From: Paracoccaceae bacterium
Lineage (GTDB): Bacteria; Pseudomonadota; Alphaproteobacteria; Rhodobacterales; Rhodobacteraceae
DNA length: 41,776 nt
Direction of reading: 5' to 3'
Assembly: GCA_011620265.1 (NCBI GenBank)
Contig: WOZM01000228.1
Span: forward strand, 1 to 41,776
Both the position numbers and the translations under genes were made by a program. Positions 33,916 to 41,776 of this stretch are shown here, in pieces (positions within the stretch are counted from its first letter, which is position 1; every line of letters starts with the position of its first letter). The notes beneath the pieces are model-generated. The model was given only the letters and a program-made list of their open reading frames with translations, searched no databases and had not been told where the DNA came from.

Positions 33916-35109
33916 TCAATTCTGCCCGGACCGGCCGCAAAGCCGTTCATGTTCCTGAATCGCGAAACGATCCGTCATTCCCGCGACATAATCCAGCACC
34001 ACGCGCGCAAGCTCCGTCCGGTCCCGCGCCCGCGCCACGTCGGCGCGCCATTCGGCCGGCAGGAGTGCGGGGTCGTCGAGAAAGAGCGGGAAGAGATCGT
34101 TGATCATCGCCGTCACCCGCTGGCGCTCCCTCACGACCGTGGGCGCGCGATACATCCGGGTGAAGAGAAATCCCTTGATGGCCTTGAGGTTCTGGTAGAG
34201 CGGTTTCGAGAACCGGATGATCGGCCCGTCCATCGCGCGGATTTCCTCGACCGATTGCGGCTGGCTCGACTGGAGCCGGTTCTGCGCCACCGCGATCACG
34301 TCCTCCACCATCGCGCCGAAGACGCGGCGGAGCGCCTCGTGCCGGCGCCGGGTCGGATCGAGGTTCGGGTAGAGCCGGTCCACCTCGGCGAAGGCGGGGC
34401 CGGTGACGGGAAGCTCCATCAGGTCGGCCTCGGTGAAGAGGCCGGCACGGAGCCCGTCATGGAGGTCGTGGTGGTTGTAGGCGACATCGTCGGCCACGGC
34501 CGCCACCTGCGCCTCGGCCGAGGCGTGGCTGTAAAGCTCAAGGTCGTAGGCCGCGTTGAAGCCGGCCAGCGCATAGGGGATGTCGGCCGGGTCGGCGACG
34601 GAATGCGAGCCCGAGGCATTCGGGCCGATCACCGGGCCATTGTGCTTGGCGATGCCTTCGAGCGTCTCCCAGGTCAGGTTCAACCCGTCGAAATCGGCAT
34701 AGTGCCGTTCCAGCCGGGTGACGATGCGGATCGCCTGCGCATTGTGGTCGAAGCCGCCATAGGGCGCCATAAGCTCGGCCAGCGCATCCTCCCCGGTATG
34801 GCCGAAGGGCGGATGGCCGAGGTCGTGGGCGAGCGCCACCGCCTCGGCGAGGTCGGTGTTGAGCCCGAGATGCCCGGCGATGGTGCGCGCGACCTGCGCC
34901 ACCTCGATCGTATGGGTCAGCCGGGTGCGGTAATAGTCGCCTTCGTGCTCGACGAAGACCTGGGTCTTGTGCTTCAGCCGGCGGAAGGCCGAGGAATGGA
35001 TGATCCGGTCCCGGTCGCGCTGGAAGGGCGAGCGGAAGGTGGACACGGTTTCGCTGAATTGCCGGCCCCGGCTCGCGTCGGGATGGCAGGCATAGGGGGC
35101 AAGGGTCAT
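33916..35109 (-). CDS. dgt: dGTP triphosphohydrolase-like protein
   Basis: A 397-residue HD-domain phosphohydrolase: RFRSPFQRDRDRI-type start (FRSPFQRDRDRIIHSSAFRR), KHKTQVFVEHEGDYYRTRLT with the first His, HDLGHPPFGHTGEDAL with the His-Asp metal pair, and DEVAYNHHDLHDGL-like VADDVAYNHHDLHDGLRAG. It releases triphosphate from dGTP or related dNTPs. ATG 35109 is chosen because the extension to 35169 would overlap the erpA promoter. It diverges from erpA with a 71-base gap. Confidence 0.92.
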   Translation of the reverse strand: MTLAPYACHPDASRGRQFSETVSTFRSPFQRDRDRIIHSSAFRRLKHKTQVFVEHEGDYYRTRLTHTIEVAQVARTIAGHLGLNTDLAEAVALAHDLGHPPFGHTGEDALAELMAPYGGFDHNAQAIRIVTRLERHYADFDGLNLTWETLEGIAKHNGPVIGPNASGSHSVADPADIPYALAGFNAAYDLELYSHASAEAQVAAVADDVAYNHHDLHDGLRAGLFTEADLMELPVTGPAFAEVDRLYPNLDPTRRRHEALRRVFGAMVEDVIAVAQNRLQSSQPQSVEEIRAMDGPIIRFSKPLYQNLKAIKGFLFTRMYRAPTVVRERQRVTAMINDLFPLFLDDPALLPAEWRADVARARDRTELARVVLDYVAGMTDRFAIQEHERLCGRSGQN

Positions 35110-35121
35110 CGGGTCCGGTTC

Positions 35122-35149
35122 TTGTAGCGTCTCGGGTTCGTCATATATG
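35122..35149 (+). promoter_or_regulatory. Candidate divergent promoter dgt/erpA
   Basis: TTGTAG (35122-35127) and TATATG (35144-35149) are 16 bases apart on the plus strand. The -10 lies in a perfect 10-bp palindrome TCATATATGA (35141-35150), so it could also serve the minus-strand dgt gene. The gap between the two start codons is only 71 bases. Confidence 0.35.
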
Positions 35150-35180
35150 ATGAGGTGAGGAATTGACACAGGTTGCCGTG

Positions 35181-35513
35181 ATGGAACTGACCCTGCCCCC
35201 GAAAGTGACGCCCCGCGCCTTTGCGCGGCTGGCCGAGATCAACGCGGCCTCGGGCGAGGCCAAGGCGCTCCGCGTCGCGGTCGAAGGCGGCGGCTGTTCG
35301 GGGTTTCAGTACGACATCCGGCTCGACGATCCCGCCCCCGACGATCTGGTGCTGGAGGGCGATGGTCAGAAGGTGCTGGTCGACGCGGTTTCGCTGCCCT
35401 TCCTCTCGAACGCGGTCATCGACTTTTCCGAGGAACTGATCGGCGCGCGGTTCGTCGTCGAGAACCCGAACGCGACCTCGTCCTGCGGTTGCGGGACGAG
35501 CTTTTCGATCTGA
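35181..35513 (+). CDS. erpA: Iron-sulfur cluster insertion protein ErpA/IscA type
   Basis: A 110-residue A-type carrier: LTLPPKVTPRAFARLAEI, GGGCSGFQYDIRL with the first cluster cysteine, and SCGCGTSFSI with the C-terminal Cys-Gly-Cys. It hands [Fe-S] clusters to apo-enzymes. ATG 35181 gives the usual length; a TTG at 35163 is in frame. It precedes xthA by 278 bases and diverges from dgt. Confidence 0.93.
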   Translation: MELTLPPKVTPRAFARLAEINAASGEAKALRVAVEGGGCSGFQYDIRLDDPAPDDLVLEGDGQKVLVDAVSLPFLSNAVIDFSEELIGARFVVENPNATSSCGCGTSFSI

Positions 35514-35569
35514 GGATTTCGGACGGGCGTCTGCAAGCGGACGCGCCTTGCGGCGCGACGCGATGGTGG

Positions 35570-35592
35570 GCATCGGCGCAAGGCGCCGATGC
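35570..35592. terminator. Perfect 10-bp hairpin after erpA
   Basis: GCATCGGCGC (35570-35579) and GCGCCGATGC (35583-35592) pair exactly around a 3-nt loop. It lies 56 bases after the erpA stop, followed by a second small stem in GCCTCCGGCGGAGGTATTT (about 35597-35615), a motif I recall as common downstream of genes in Rhodobacteraceae. Probably a transcription end or REP-like sequence; there is only a short T run. Confidence 0.5.
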
Positions 35593-35791
35593 GTGCCTCC
35601 GGCGGAGGTATTTCGGCCACAATGAAAGCGGGGGCGGTCAGATCGCGGCGGCGCGGGGCCGCGCGGGGTGCGGAGGTCTGACCGGCGGAATCGGGATGCT
35701 CTGGGGCGCAGAGGCGGATGTCGCCCGACGCCGGTTGTGTCCGGGGCCGGTTCCGCCGATGATGGCGCCGACCGGCCCCGGGGAGACAGGC

Positions 35792-36571
35792 ATGAAGATC
35801 GCCACCTTCAACATCAACGGCATCAAGGCGCGGGCCGAGGCGCTGCCCGCCTGGCTGGACGAGGCCGCGCCGGACGTCGTGCTGTTGCAGGAGATCAAGT
35901 CGACTGACGAGGCCTTTCCCCGCGATCTTTTCGAGGATCGCGGCTATTTCGTCGAAACCCACGGCCAGAAGAGCTTCAACGGCGTGGCGATCCTGTCGAA
36001 GCTGCCGCTCGAGGACGTGACGCGCGGCCTTCCGGGCGACGAGACGGACGAGCAGGCGCGCTGGATCGAGGCGGTGGTGGTGGGCAAGACAGCGCTCCGG
36101 CTCTGCGGGCTTTACCTTCCGAACGGCAATCCGGCGCCGGGGCCGAAATACGACTACAAGCTGTCGTGGATGGCGCGAATGAAGGCGCGGGCAGCGGAGC
36201 TTCTGGCCGAGGAAATGCCGGTCGTCCTTGGCGGCGACTACAACGTCATCCCGCAGGCCGAGGATGCGGCGAGGCCCGAGGCCTGGGCGGAGGACGCGCT
36301 CTTCCTGCCCGAAAGCCGGGCGGCGTTCCGGCGCATCCTGCATCTGGGCTACACCGAGGCGTTCCGCACCCGCGAACCGCGCCCCGGACATTATTCGTTC
36401 TGGGACTACCAGGCCGGCGCCTGGGCGAAGAACAACGGCATCCGCATCGACCATCTGCTTCTCAGCCCGCAGGCGGCCGACCTCCTGCGCGAGGCCGGCA
36501 TCGACAAGGCGGTGCGCGGCGGCGACAAACCGTCGGATCACGTCCCGGTCTGGGTCGAGCTCGACGTCTGA
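35792..36571 (+). CDS. xthA: Exodeoxyribonuclease III
   Basis: A 259-residue AP endonuclease/exonuclease: MKIATFNINGIKARAEALPA, VVLLQEIKSTDEAFP with the metal-binding Glu, GGDYNVIPQAEDAARPEAW, and the catalytic His in KPSDHVPVWVEL. It cuts at abasic sites and trims 3' ends in base-excision repair. ATG 35792 follows GGGGAGACAGG. The gene converges with the FAD monooxygenase gene, 18 bases apart. Confidence 0.95.
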   Translation: MKIATFNINGIKARAEALPAWLDEAAPDVVLLQEIKSTDEAFPRDLFEDRGYFVETHGQKSFNGVAILSKLPLEDVTRGLPGDETDEQARWIEAVVVGKTALRLCGLYLPNGNPAPGPKYDYKLSWMARMKARAAELLAEEMPVVLGGDYNVIPQAEDAARPEAWAEDALFLPESRAAFRRILHLGYTEAFRTREPRPGHYSFWDYQAGAWAKNNGIRIDHLLLSPQAADLLREAGIDKAVRGGDKPSDHVPVWVELDV

Positions 36572-36589
36572 ACGCCCAGCCGTTCTCCG

Positions 36590-37756
36590 TCAGCCGGCGG
36601 TCACGTCGTGGCCGTAGAGCCAGTCGAACCGGCCGAGGAGCCGGTCTGGCGCGAAACGCCCCGCCAGGCGCAGGCCGGCATGGGCGATGTCGCGCCGGAT
36701 CCCCGACAGGTGATAGTTCCGCGCATTGGCATTGGCGGCCTCGACGATGCGGCGCACCCGCGCCATGCGCGCGGACTGATAGGCGCCGAAGGCGGCATCC
36801 GGTTCCCTCGCCGCCAGACAATCGGCCAGAACCCAGGCATCCTCCAGCGCCATGTTCGCCCCCTGCGCGAGGAAGGGCAGCGTCGGATGCGCGGCGTCGC
36901 CGAGGATCGCGGCCCCCTGCCCGTGCCATTTCGGCGCCACCGGATGGCGGAAGAGCCCCCAGAGATTCGGCCGCTCGATCCGGTCGAGCCAGCCGCGCAC
37001 TTCCGGCACGAACCCCCCGAATGCGATGCGCAAGGCCAGGGGGTCGTCGGTCAGCGACCAGCTTTCCTCGGCCCATCTGCCGCGCTCCTCGACCGCGACG
37101 ATGTTCCGGAGCGTCCCGCCCCTCAAGGGATAGGTCACAAGGTGCCGGCCGGGTCCGAGAAAGACCTTGACCACGGGCGCGATGTCCGGTTCGGCCGGCA
37201 GCGTCGCGCGCCAGGCCACCTGACGGGTGAAGAAGGGGGCGACCGTGCCGTTGAGCGCGGCGCGGAGCTTCGAATGGAGCCCGTCGGCACCGATGAGAAG
37301 ATCGGCCTCGAGCTCGGCCCCCTGTGCCGTCGTGACCCGCGGAGGGTGCGGACCGAGCGTGACCGCCTCCACCTTCTGCAAGAGCCGGATCGTGACGCCC
37401 GCCGCCCTTGCACCCGTCGCGAGGCAGTCGATCAGGTCGGCGCGGTGGACGAAGCGGAAGGTCTGGTCCGGCCGGTCGCGCAGGAGGTCGAGCCGCACCA
37501 CCTGGCCGCCGGTCTCGCCGTCGATCATGTCCACCGCGACGGCGCGCATGCTGGCCCCGGCAAGCGCGTCGCCGAGGCCGAGCGCCTCGATCACGCGGGC
37601 GCCGTTCGGTGAAATCTGCAGGCCCGCACCGACTTCGCCGATCTCCGGCGCCTGTTCCAGCACCGTCACCTCGGCCCCGCGCAGCGCCATCGCCCGGGCG
37701 ACGGCAAGCCCAGCAATCCCGGCCCCGAGCACCGTCACCTTTCGTCCGTCCAGCAT
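36590..37756 (-). CDS. FAD-dependent monooxygenase (salicylate hydroxylase-like)
   Basis: A 388-residue group A flavoprotein hydroxylase: dinucleotide motif VTVLGAGIAGLAVARAMALR, the DG motif LIGADGLHSKLRAALNG, and GDAAHPTLPFLAQGANMALE binding the FAD phosphates. Such enzymes hydroxylate aromatic or heteroaromatic substrates using NAD(P)H; 3-hydroxybenzoate or salicylate monooxygenases are the nearest in style, and the substrate is unknown. ATG 37756 is preferred over 37762 because GAGGGG is then at a normal six-base spacing. No aromatic-degradation partners are nearby. Confidence 0.85.
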   Translation of the reverse strand: MLDGRKVTVLGAGIAGLAVARAMALRGAEVTVLEQAPEIGEVGAGLQISPNGARVIEALGLGDALAGASMRAVAVDMIDGETGGQVVRLDLLRDRPDQTFRFVHRADLIDCLATGARAAGVTIRLLQKVEAVTLGPHPPRVTTAQGAELEADLLIGADGLHSKLRAALNGTVAPFFTRQVAWRATLPAEPDIAPVVKVFLGPGRHLVTYPLRGGTLRNIVAVEERGRWAEESWSLTDDPLALRIAFGGFVPEVRGWLDRIERPNLWGLFRHPVAPKWHGQGAAILGDAAHPTLPFLAQGANMALEDAWVLADCLAAREPDAAFGAYQSARMARVRRIVEAANANARNYHLSGIRRDIAHAGLRLAGRFAPDRLLGRFDWLYGHDVTAG

Positions 37757-37777
37757 CGCCATCCCCTCGAACGCAAC

Positions 37778-37807
37778 GGCACCGGAGCCTTTCGACCCCG
37801 GTGCCGG
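37778..37807 (-). terminator. Hairpin terminator candidate after dksA
   Basis: CGGCACCGG (37778-37786) pairs with CCGGTGCCG (37799-37807) around a 12-nt loop in the 78-base gap between dksA and the monooxygenase gene, both on the minus strand. There is no clear U-tract. Confidence 0.4.
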
Positions 37808-37834
37808 AATTCCTCGTCCCCTTGGCCCCGGGGA

Positions 37835-38257
37835 TCAGTCGTCGCGGTGCACGCGCTCGCGCCGTTCATGCTTTTCCTGCGCCTCGAGCGTCATCGTCGC
37901 GATCGGCCGCGCATCCAGCCGCTTGAGCGAGATCGGCTCTCCGGTCATCTCGCAATAGCCGTATTCGCCGTTGTCGATCCGCCGGAGCGCCGCGTCGATC
38001 TTCGACACCAGCTTGCGCTGACGGTCGCGGGTCCGAAGCTCCAGCGCCCGGTCGGTTTCCTCGCTGGCGCGGTCGGCGATGTCGGGAACGCTGCGGCCAC
38101 TGTCCTGAAGCCCCTCCAGCGTCTCGGCCGACTGTTCCAGCAGTTCTTCCTTCCAGACCTGAAGCTTGCGGCGAAAATATTCGAGCTGACGCTCGTTCAT
38201 AAAGGGTTCGTCTTCGGCCGGACGATAATCGTCGGGAAGAAAGATCTCTGCCTTCAT
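37835..38257 (-). CDS. dksA: RNA polymerase-binding regulator DksA
   Basis: A 140-residue protein from ATG 38257 with GGAGGAAGGGAGC upstream. It has the long coiled-coil (FMNERQLEYFRRKLQVWKEE onward, tip with SVPDIADRASEETDRALELR carrying the Asp-x-x-Asp/Ala tip) and the zinc-finger region GEYGYCEMTGEPISLKRLDA, RPIATMTLEAQEKHERR. Only one of the four zinc cysteines is present, as known for some alphaproteobacterial DksA proteins. It works with ppGpp in the RNA polymerase secondary channel to control stringent-response promoters. Confidence 0.93.
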   Translation of the reverse strand: MKAEIFLPDDYRPAEDEPFMNERQLEYFRRKLQVWKEELLEQSAETLEGLQDSGRSVPDIADRASEETDRALELRTRDRQRKLVSKIDAALRRIDNGEYGYCEMTGEPISLKRLDARPIATMTLEAQEKHERRERVHRDD

Positions 38258-38438
38258 CTCTGCTCCCTTCCTCCGTCCGGACTTCGAATTCATATCTCTG
38301 ATATTCATCCGGCACTCCTTGCGCGCTCCCATAGCCCAAGCGACGGAGGATGTCACTAGGGCATGGCCCGGCTTGCGGCAATTTGATTGCGCGCGTATGA
38401 CTGCGCCGAACAACCTTCGCCATGTCATCAGAAATACT

Positions 38439-39278
38439 ATGAAATTTACCGGAACCGATCAGTACGTCGCGACAGAGGACCTGACTGTCGCCGTCAACGC
38501 ATCAGTCACGCTGGAGCGGCCGCTATTGGTGAAGGGCGAGCCCGGAACCGGCAAGACCGAGCTTGCGCGGCAGGTCGCGACCGCGCTCGGTCTGCCGATG
38601 GTCGAGTGGCATGTGAAGTCCACCACCAAGGCGGCGCAGGGGCTTTATGAATACGACGCCGTGAGCCGGCTCCGCGACAGCCAGCTCGGCGACGAGCGGG
38701 TCCAGGACGTGCGGAACTACATCCGCAGGGGCAAGCTCTGGCAGGCCTTCGAGGCCGAGACCAAGGTCGTTCTTCTCATCGACGAGATCGACAAGGCCGA
38801 CATCGAGTTTCCGAACGACCTTCTGCAGGAACTCGACCGGATGGAGTTCCACGTCTACGAGACCGGCGAGACGATCCGCGCGCGCCACCGCCCGGTGATC
38901 ATCATCACCTCGAACAACGAGAAGGAACTGCCCGACGCCTTCCTGCGCCGCTGCTTCTTCCACTATATCCGCTTCCCCGAGGCCGAGACCCTGAAACGCA
39001 TCGTCGATGTCCATTTCCCCGGCATCAAGGACGCGCTGCTGACCACCGCGCTGACCCAGTTCTACCAGATTCGCGAGACGCCGGGACTGAAGAAGAAGCC
39101 CTCGACCTCGGAAGTGCTCGACTGGCTGAAGCTGATCCTCGCCGAGGATCTCGCGCCCGAGGACCTGAAGCGCGAGGGGACGAGCCTTCTGCCGAAGCTT
39201 CACGGCGCGCTTTTGAAGAACGAACAGGACGTGCAGCTTTTCGAACGGCTCGCCTTCCTCGCTCGCGGCCGCGGCTGA
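38439..39278 (+). CDS. MoxR-family AAA+ ATPase
   Basis: A 279-residue AAA+ protein: MKFTGTDQYVATEDLTVAVN, Walker A GEPGTGKTE, Walker B VVLLIDEIDKAD, sensor 1 IIITSNNEKELPDAFLRRCF. ATG 38439 gives the length and N-terminus I recall for Rhodobacteraceae orthologues; ATG 38397 is in frame. MoxR ATPases act with VWA-domain proteins as chaperones that insert metals or cofactors. The matching VWA gene begins at 41356 in the same orientation. It diverges from dksA. Confidence 0.9.
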   Translation: MKFTGTDQYVATEDLTVAVNASVTLERPLLVKGEPGTGKTELARQVATALGLPMVEWHVKSTTKAAQGLYEYDAVSRLRDSQLGDERVQDVRNYIRRGKLWQAFEAETKVVLLIDEIDKADIEFPNDLLQELDRMEFHVYETGETIRARHRPVIIITSNNEKELPDAFLRRCFFHYIRFPEAETLKRIVDVHFPGIKDALLTTALTQFYQIRETPGLKKKPSTSEVLDWLKLILAEDLAPEDLKREGTSLLPKLHGALLKNEQDVQLFERLAFLARGRG

Positions 39279-39362
39279 TCGCCCCACGGGGAAAAACGCG
39301 CGCCGCCGGGCTGGTCGGCGCGATGAAGGCAGGCTAGCCTCTGCCAGAAGGTAGAGGAACGC

Positions 39363-39818
39363 ATGGCCCGGCCAGAAACGCTTGAGATCCGCCCGATCGG
39401 GCCCGACGATGCCGCCGAATGGCGCCGGCTCTGGCGCGCCTATCTGGCGTTCTACGAGACCGAGTTGCCGGACGATGTCTATGACGCCACCTTCGCGCGG
39501 CTCCTGTCCGGCCGCGCCGGCGAATTCCACGGCCTTCTGGCGCTCGTCGACGGACAGCCGGTCGGGCTCGCCCACTATCTCTTTCACCGGACCTGCTGGT
39601 CGGTCGCCGATGCCTGCTACCTGCAGGACCTCTTCGCCGATCCGGAAATCCGCGGTCGGGGTATCGGGCGGGCGCTGATCGAGGCGGTCTATGCCGCCGC
39701 CGATACCGGGGGCGCCGCCTCGGTCTACTGGCTGACGCAGGATTTCAACGCGACCGCCCGGCGGCTCTACGACCGGATCGGCGTCAAGTCCCCCTTCATC
39801 AAATACAAGCGGGACTGA
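39363..39818 (+). CDS. GNAT-family N-acetyltransferase
   Basis: A 151-residue protein with the acetyl-CoA loop PEIRGRGIGRALIEAVYAAA, preceded by CYLQDLFADPE and followed by the typical ARRLYDRIGVKSPFIKYKR end. GNATs acetylate small amines or protein N-termini; the substrate is not indicated. ATG 39363 is preceded by GGTAGAGGAACGC. It lies between moxR and the DUF2927 lipoprotein gene, with only four bases to the latter, so the cluster is likely cotranscribed. Confidence 0.88.
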   Translation: MARPETLEIRPIGPDDAAEWRRLWRAYLAFYETELPDDVYDATFARLLSGRAGEFHGLLALVDGQPVGLAHYLFHRTCWSVADACYLQDLFADPEIRGRGIGRALIEAVYAAADTGGAASVYWLTQDFNATARRLYDRIGVKSPFIKYKRD

Positions 39819-39822
39819 GCCT

Positions 39823-41190
39823 TTGCGCCACCTCCTGACCGCCTGTCTCGCGGCCCTCGTCCTTTCGGCCTGTGGCGCCGCACCGCCGTCCGGCCGGGTT
39901 GGCGCCGTCCCGGCAATGTTCGACCTGCCGCCGATGCGGCGCTTTCCGGCCAGCGCCGGCCGCCCGCCGGAGCGGTCGAACGCCGAAATGGCGCGCGATT
40001 TCATGGATCTCTCCTTCTCGCTCGAAAGCGGCCGGGCGCTCCCGGTCCTCACCCGCTTCGAAGAGCCGATCCGCGTCCGGATGACCGGCGCCGCGCCGCC
40101 GACGGCGGCCGAGGATCTCGGCCGCCTGCTCGCCCGCCTGCGCAACGAGGCCGGGATCGACATCGCCGCGACGGCGCGCGGGCCGGCACAGATCACCGTC
40201 GAATTCCTGCCGCGCAGGGTCATGCAGCGGCTGGTGCCGCGCGCCGCCTGCTTCGTCGCCCCCCGCGTCGGGTCATGGGACGGATACCGCCGCGCGCGCC
40301 GGGCCGAGCTCGACTGGACCACCCTCACCCACCGCGACGTGGCGGCGATCTTCATCCCGAACGACACCGCCCCGCAGGAGGTGCGCGACTGCCTGCACGA
40401 GGAACTCGCCCAGGCGCTCGGCCCCCTCAACGACCTTTACCGGCTGCCCGACTCGGTCTTCAACGACGACAATATCCATACCGTCCTGACCGGGTTCGAC
40501 ATGCTGATGCTGCGCGCGACCTATGCGCCGGAACTCGGAAGCGGCATGGCGGCGCCCGAGGTCGCGGCCCGGCTGCCCGGCCTCCTCGCCCGCCTCAATC
40601 CGGCCGGCGAACGGGGGGGAGACTACCCGCCGGACCCGACCCCGCGCGCCTTTTCCGAAGCGATCGAGACGGCCCTCGGCCCCGGCACGTTCGCGGCCCG
40701 GCGCCGGGCGGCCGCGCGCGAGGCGGTCGACATCGCCGAGGCGCGCGGCTGGCGCGACACCCGCGCCGGCTTCGCCTGGCTGGCACTTGGCCGGCTGTCG
40801 CTCGGCCATGACGCGGAAACCGCGCGGATCGCCTTCCACAAAGCCGCCGCGATCTACGAAAGCCGGCCCGAACTGGCGCTGCAATCGGCCCATGCCGACA
40901 TGCAGCTCGCCGCCTTCGCGCTGTCCGACGGCCGGGCGGAGGAGGTGATCCTGCGCACCAACCGGGCCTCGCCGCTGGCCGCCGAGGCCGAGAACGCGGC
41001 GCTTCTCGCCAGCCTCCTGATGGTCAAGGCGGAGGCGCTCGACCTCATCGGCCGGGCCTCCGAAGCGCGGCAGGTCCGGCTCGACAGCCTCGGCTGGGCA
41101 CGCTATGGCTTTGCCTCCGACGCCGAGGTGCTTCTCAGGCTGATGAACATCGCGGCGCTGTCGCCGGCAATGAGAACGAGGCAGAAATGA
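39823..41190 (+). CDS. DUF2927 lipoprotein
   Basis: A 455-residue protein from TTG 39823. A signal peptide with lipobox LSAC (near residue 17) predicts a lipid-anchored periplasmic protein. The DUF2927 part spans about residues 60-240: MDLSFSLESGRALPVLTRFE, RDVAAIFIPNDTAPQEVRDC, LHEELAQALGPLNDLYRLPD (a zinc-protease-like His-Glu-x-x-Gln arrangement) and SVFNDDNIHTVLTGFDMLML. The C-terminal third is alpha-helical and repeat-like (TPR-style ARIAFHKAAAIYESRPELAL). Its function is not established. It overlaps the next small gene by four bases (ATGA). Confidence 0.85.
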   Translation: MRHLLTACLAALVLSACGAAPPSGRVGAVPAMFDLPPMRRFPASAGRPPERSNAEMARDFMDLSFSLESGRALPVLTRFEEPIRVRMTGAAPPTAAEDLGRLLARLRNEAGIDIAATARGPAQITVEFLPRRVMQRLVPRAACFVAPRVGSWDGYRRARRAELDWTTLTHRDVAAIFIPNDTAPQEVRDCLHEELAQALGPLNDLYRLPDSVFNDDNIHTVLTGFDMLMLRATYAPELGSGMAAPEVAARLPGLLARLNPAGERGGDYPPDPTPRAFSEAIETALGPGTFAARRRAAAREAVDIAEARGWRDTRAGFAWLALGRLSLGHDAETARIAFHKAAAIYESRPELALQSAHADMQLAAFALSDGRAEEVILRTNRASPLAAEAENAALLASLLMVKAEALDLIGRASEARQVRLDSLGWARYGFASDAEVLLRLMNIAALSPAMRTRQK

Positions 41191-41351
41191 TCTTCTTCGC
41201 GGCCATTCTCGCGGGTGCCCTGATCGGATGGATCCGCGCCGCGCGCCGGGGCGGCAACCGCTTCGACAAGCTGCAATACGCGATCGCACACGCGATTTTA
41301 TTCGCGATTCTAGGGCTTTTCGCGACGATCCTCTTCTATCGCATGAGCTAG
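41187..41351 (+). CDS. 54-aa membrane protein between DUF2927 and VWA genes
   Basis: ATG 41187 overlaps the DUF2927 stop (ATGA) and opens a 54-codon frame ending at TAG 41349-41351. It has a first hydrophobic stretch (MIFFAAILAGALIGWI), a basic loop (RAARRGGNRFDKLQ) and a second helix (AHAILFAILGLFATILFY). The VWA gene starts four bases after its stop. The tight coupling on both sides shows it is a real gene, a two-helix inner-membrane protein of unknown role. Confidence 0.82.
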   Translation: MIFFAAILAGALIGWIRAARRGGNRFDKLQYAIAHAILFAILGLFATILFYRMS

Positions 41352-41355
41352 CGGC

Positions 41356-41776
41356 ATGTTCCTGCGGTTCTTCGAGATCTTGCGCAAGACCGGCATCCCG
41401 GTCTCCTTGCGCGAGTATCTGGGCTTTCTCGAGGGCATGGCGGCCGGCCTCGTCACCTACGACATCGAGGGCTTCTACTACCTCGCCCGCACCGCGATGG
41501 TGAAGGACGAACGCCACCTCGACCGCTTCGACCGCGCCTTCGCGGACGCCTTCAAGGGGATGGAGGCGATCACGGCGGACGAGGTGCTGGAGGCGATCGA
41601 CCTGCCGCGCGAATGGCTGGAAAAGATCCTCGAACGGGTGCTGACGGCGGAAGAGAAGACCGCGATCGAAGCCTTGGGAGGTTTCGACAAGCTCATGGAA
41701 ACGCTGAAGAAACGGCTTGAGGAACAGAAGGGCCGGCACCAGGGCGGATCGAAATGGATCGGCACCGCCGGCACCT
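41356..41776 (+). CDS. VWA-containing CoxE-like protein, N-terminal part
   Basis: ATG 41356 begins a frame that runs off the window end, with about 140 residues visible: MFLRFFEILRKTGIPVSLRE, EGFYYLARTAMVKDERHLDRF, DRAFADAFKGM, and a Lys/Glu-rich stretch to GSKWIGTAGT. This is the N-terminal region of CoxE/VWA proteins, the usual partners of MoxR ATPases; the metal-binding VWA domain itself would lie beyond the window. Confidence 0.85.
   Translation, partial: MFLRFFEILRKTGIPVSLREYLGFLEGMAAGLVTYDIEGFYYLARTAMVKDERHLDRFDRAFADAFKGMEAITADEVLEAIDLPREWLEKILERVLTAEEKTAIEALGGFDKLMETLKKRLEEQKGRHQGGSKWIGTAGT

Noticed and set aside
38281-38310. Palindrome-like GAATTCATATCTCTGATATTC near the dksA start as an operator
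   Set aside because: The arms match over only about five bases, and no conserved regulator fits.

Overview
The window is mostly one GC-rich alphaproteobacterial chromosome segment, almost certainly Rhodobacteraceae. The evidence is gene content and order: erpA/xthA, dgt, argS, a SPOR protein, nagZ and scpAB; plsX-fabH-ihfA-merR; a single-cysteine DksA; a MoxR/GNAT/DUF2927/VWA cluster; and a split corrinoid methyltransferase module. A GAAC-N7-GAAC LexA box of the alphaproteobacterial type is also present. The first ~0.77 kb does not fit. It encodes the C-terminal 230 residues of GuaB3, an IMP-dehydrogenase-related protein characteristic of Actinobacteria, followed by a strong hairpin. The join lies roughly between 770 and 1000 and is most simply an assembly chimera or contamination; lateral transfer is the less likely alternative.

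Layout. 1-770: guaB3 tail. 770-2900: a decayed strip holding a gene stub cut by a palindromic element, an aldo/keto reductase pseudogene, a LexA box driving an orphan imuA-like gene, and remnants of small secreted proteins. 2.9-7.5 kb: a minus-strand organosulfonate operon (cuyA L-cysteate sulfo-lyase, Asp/Glu-type racemase, Tau-like ABC transporter). Its divergent LysR regulator is broken by a second copy of the palindromic element. 8.1-11.6 kb: a minus-strand arsenate operon (ArsR-ArsC fusion, GAPDH, ArsJ and two small ORFs) that should export arsenate as 1-arseno-3-phosphoglycerate. 11.7-12.8 kb: largely non-coding, with a perfect 18-bp inverted repeat just upstream of a small Hint-domain gene. 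13.3-15.3 kb: rlmE and ppx. 15.6-17.8 kb: a one-carbon module (virulence-factor-domain protein, MTHFR, methyl-THF:corrinoid methyltransferase) ending in a clear intrinsic terminator, then a degenerate third copy of the element. 18-19.8 kb: a desaturase and an OlsB-like acyltransferase. 19.9-25.2 kb: msrB, bamE, DUF177, rpmF, plsX, fabH, ihfA, merR. 25.26 kb: tRNA-Pro(GGG), then dcd. 26.5-35.1 kb (minus strand): scpB, scpA, nagZ, SPOR protein, argS, a cation/proton antiporter and dgt. 35.2-41.8 kb: erpA, xthA, an FAD monooxygenase, dksA, moxR, a GNAT, a DUF2927 lipoprotein, a 54-aa membrane protein and the start of a VWA protein cut by the window end.

The most distinctive signal is an 87-bp double-palindrome element in three copies (1124-1210, 7719-7805 and a degenerate inverted copy at 17891-17974). 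Two copies have inserted into genes: one directly after a start codon, one in the helix-turn-helix region of the LysR gene next to cuyA. In copy B the element is free of stop codons in two of three forward frames, so insertion need not terminate translation. Other points of interest are a cysteine-free ArsR domain fused to ArsC, and an SOS-controlled imuA without imuB or dnaE2 beside it.
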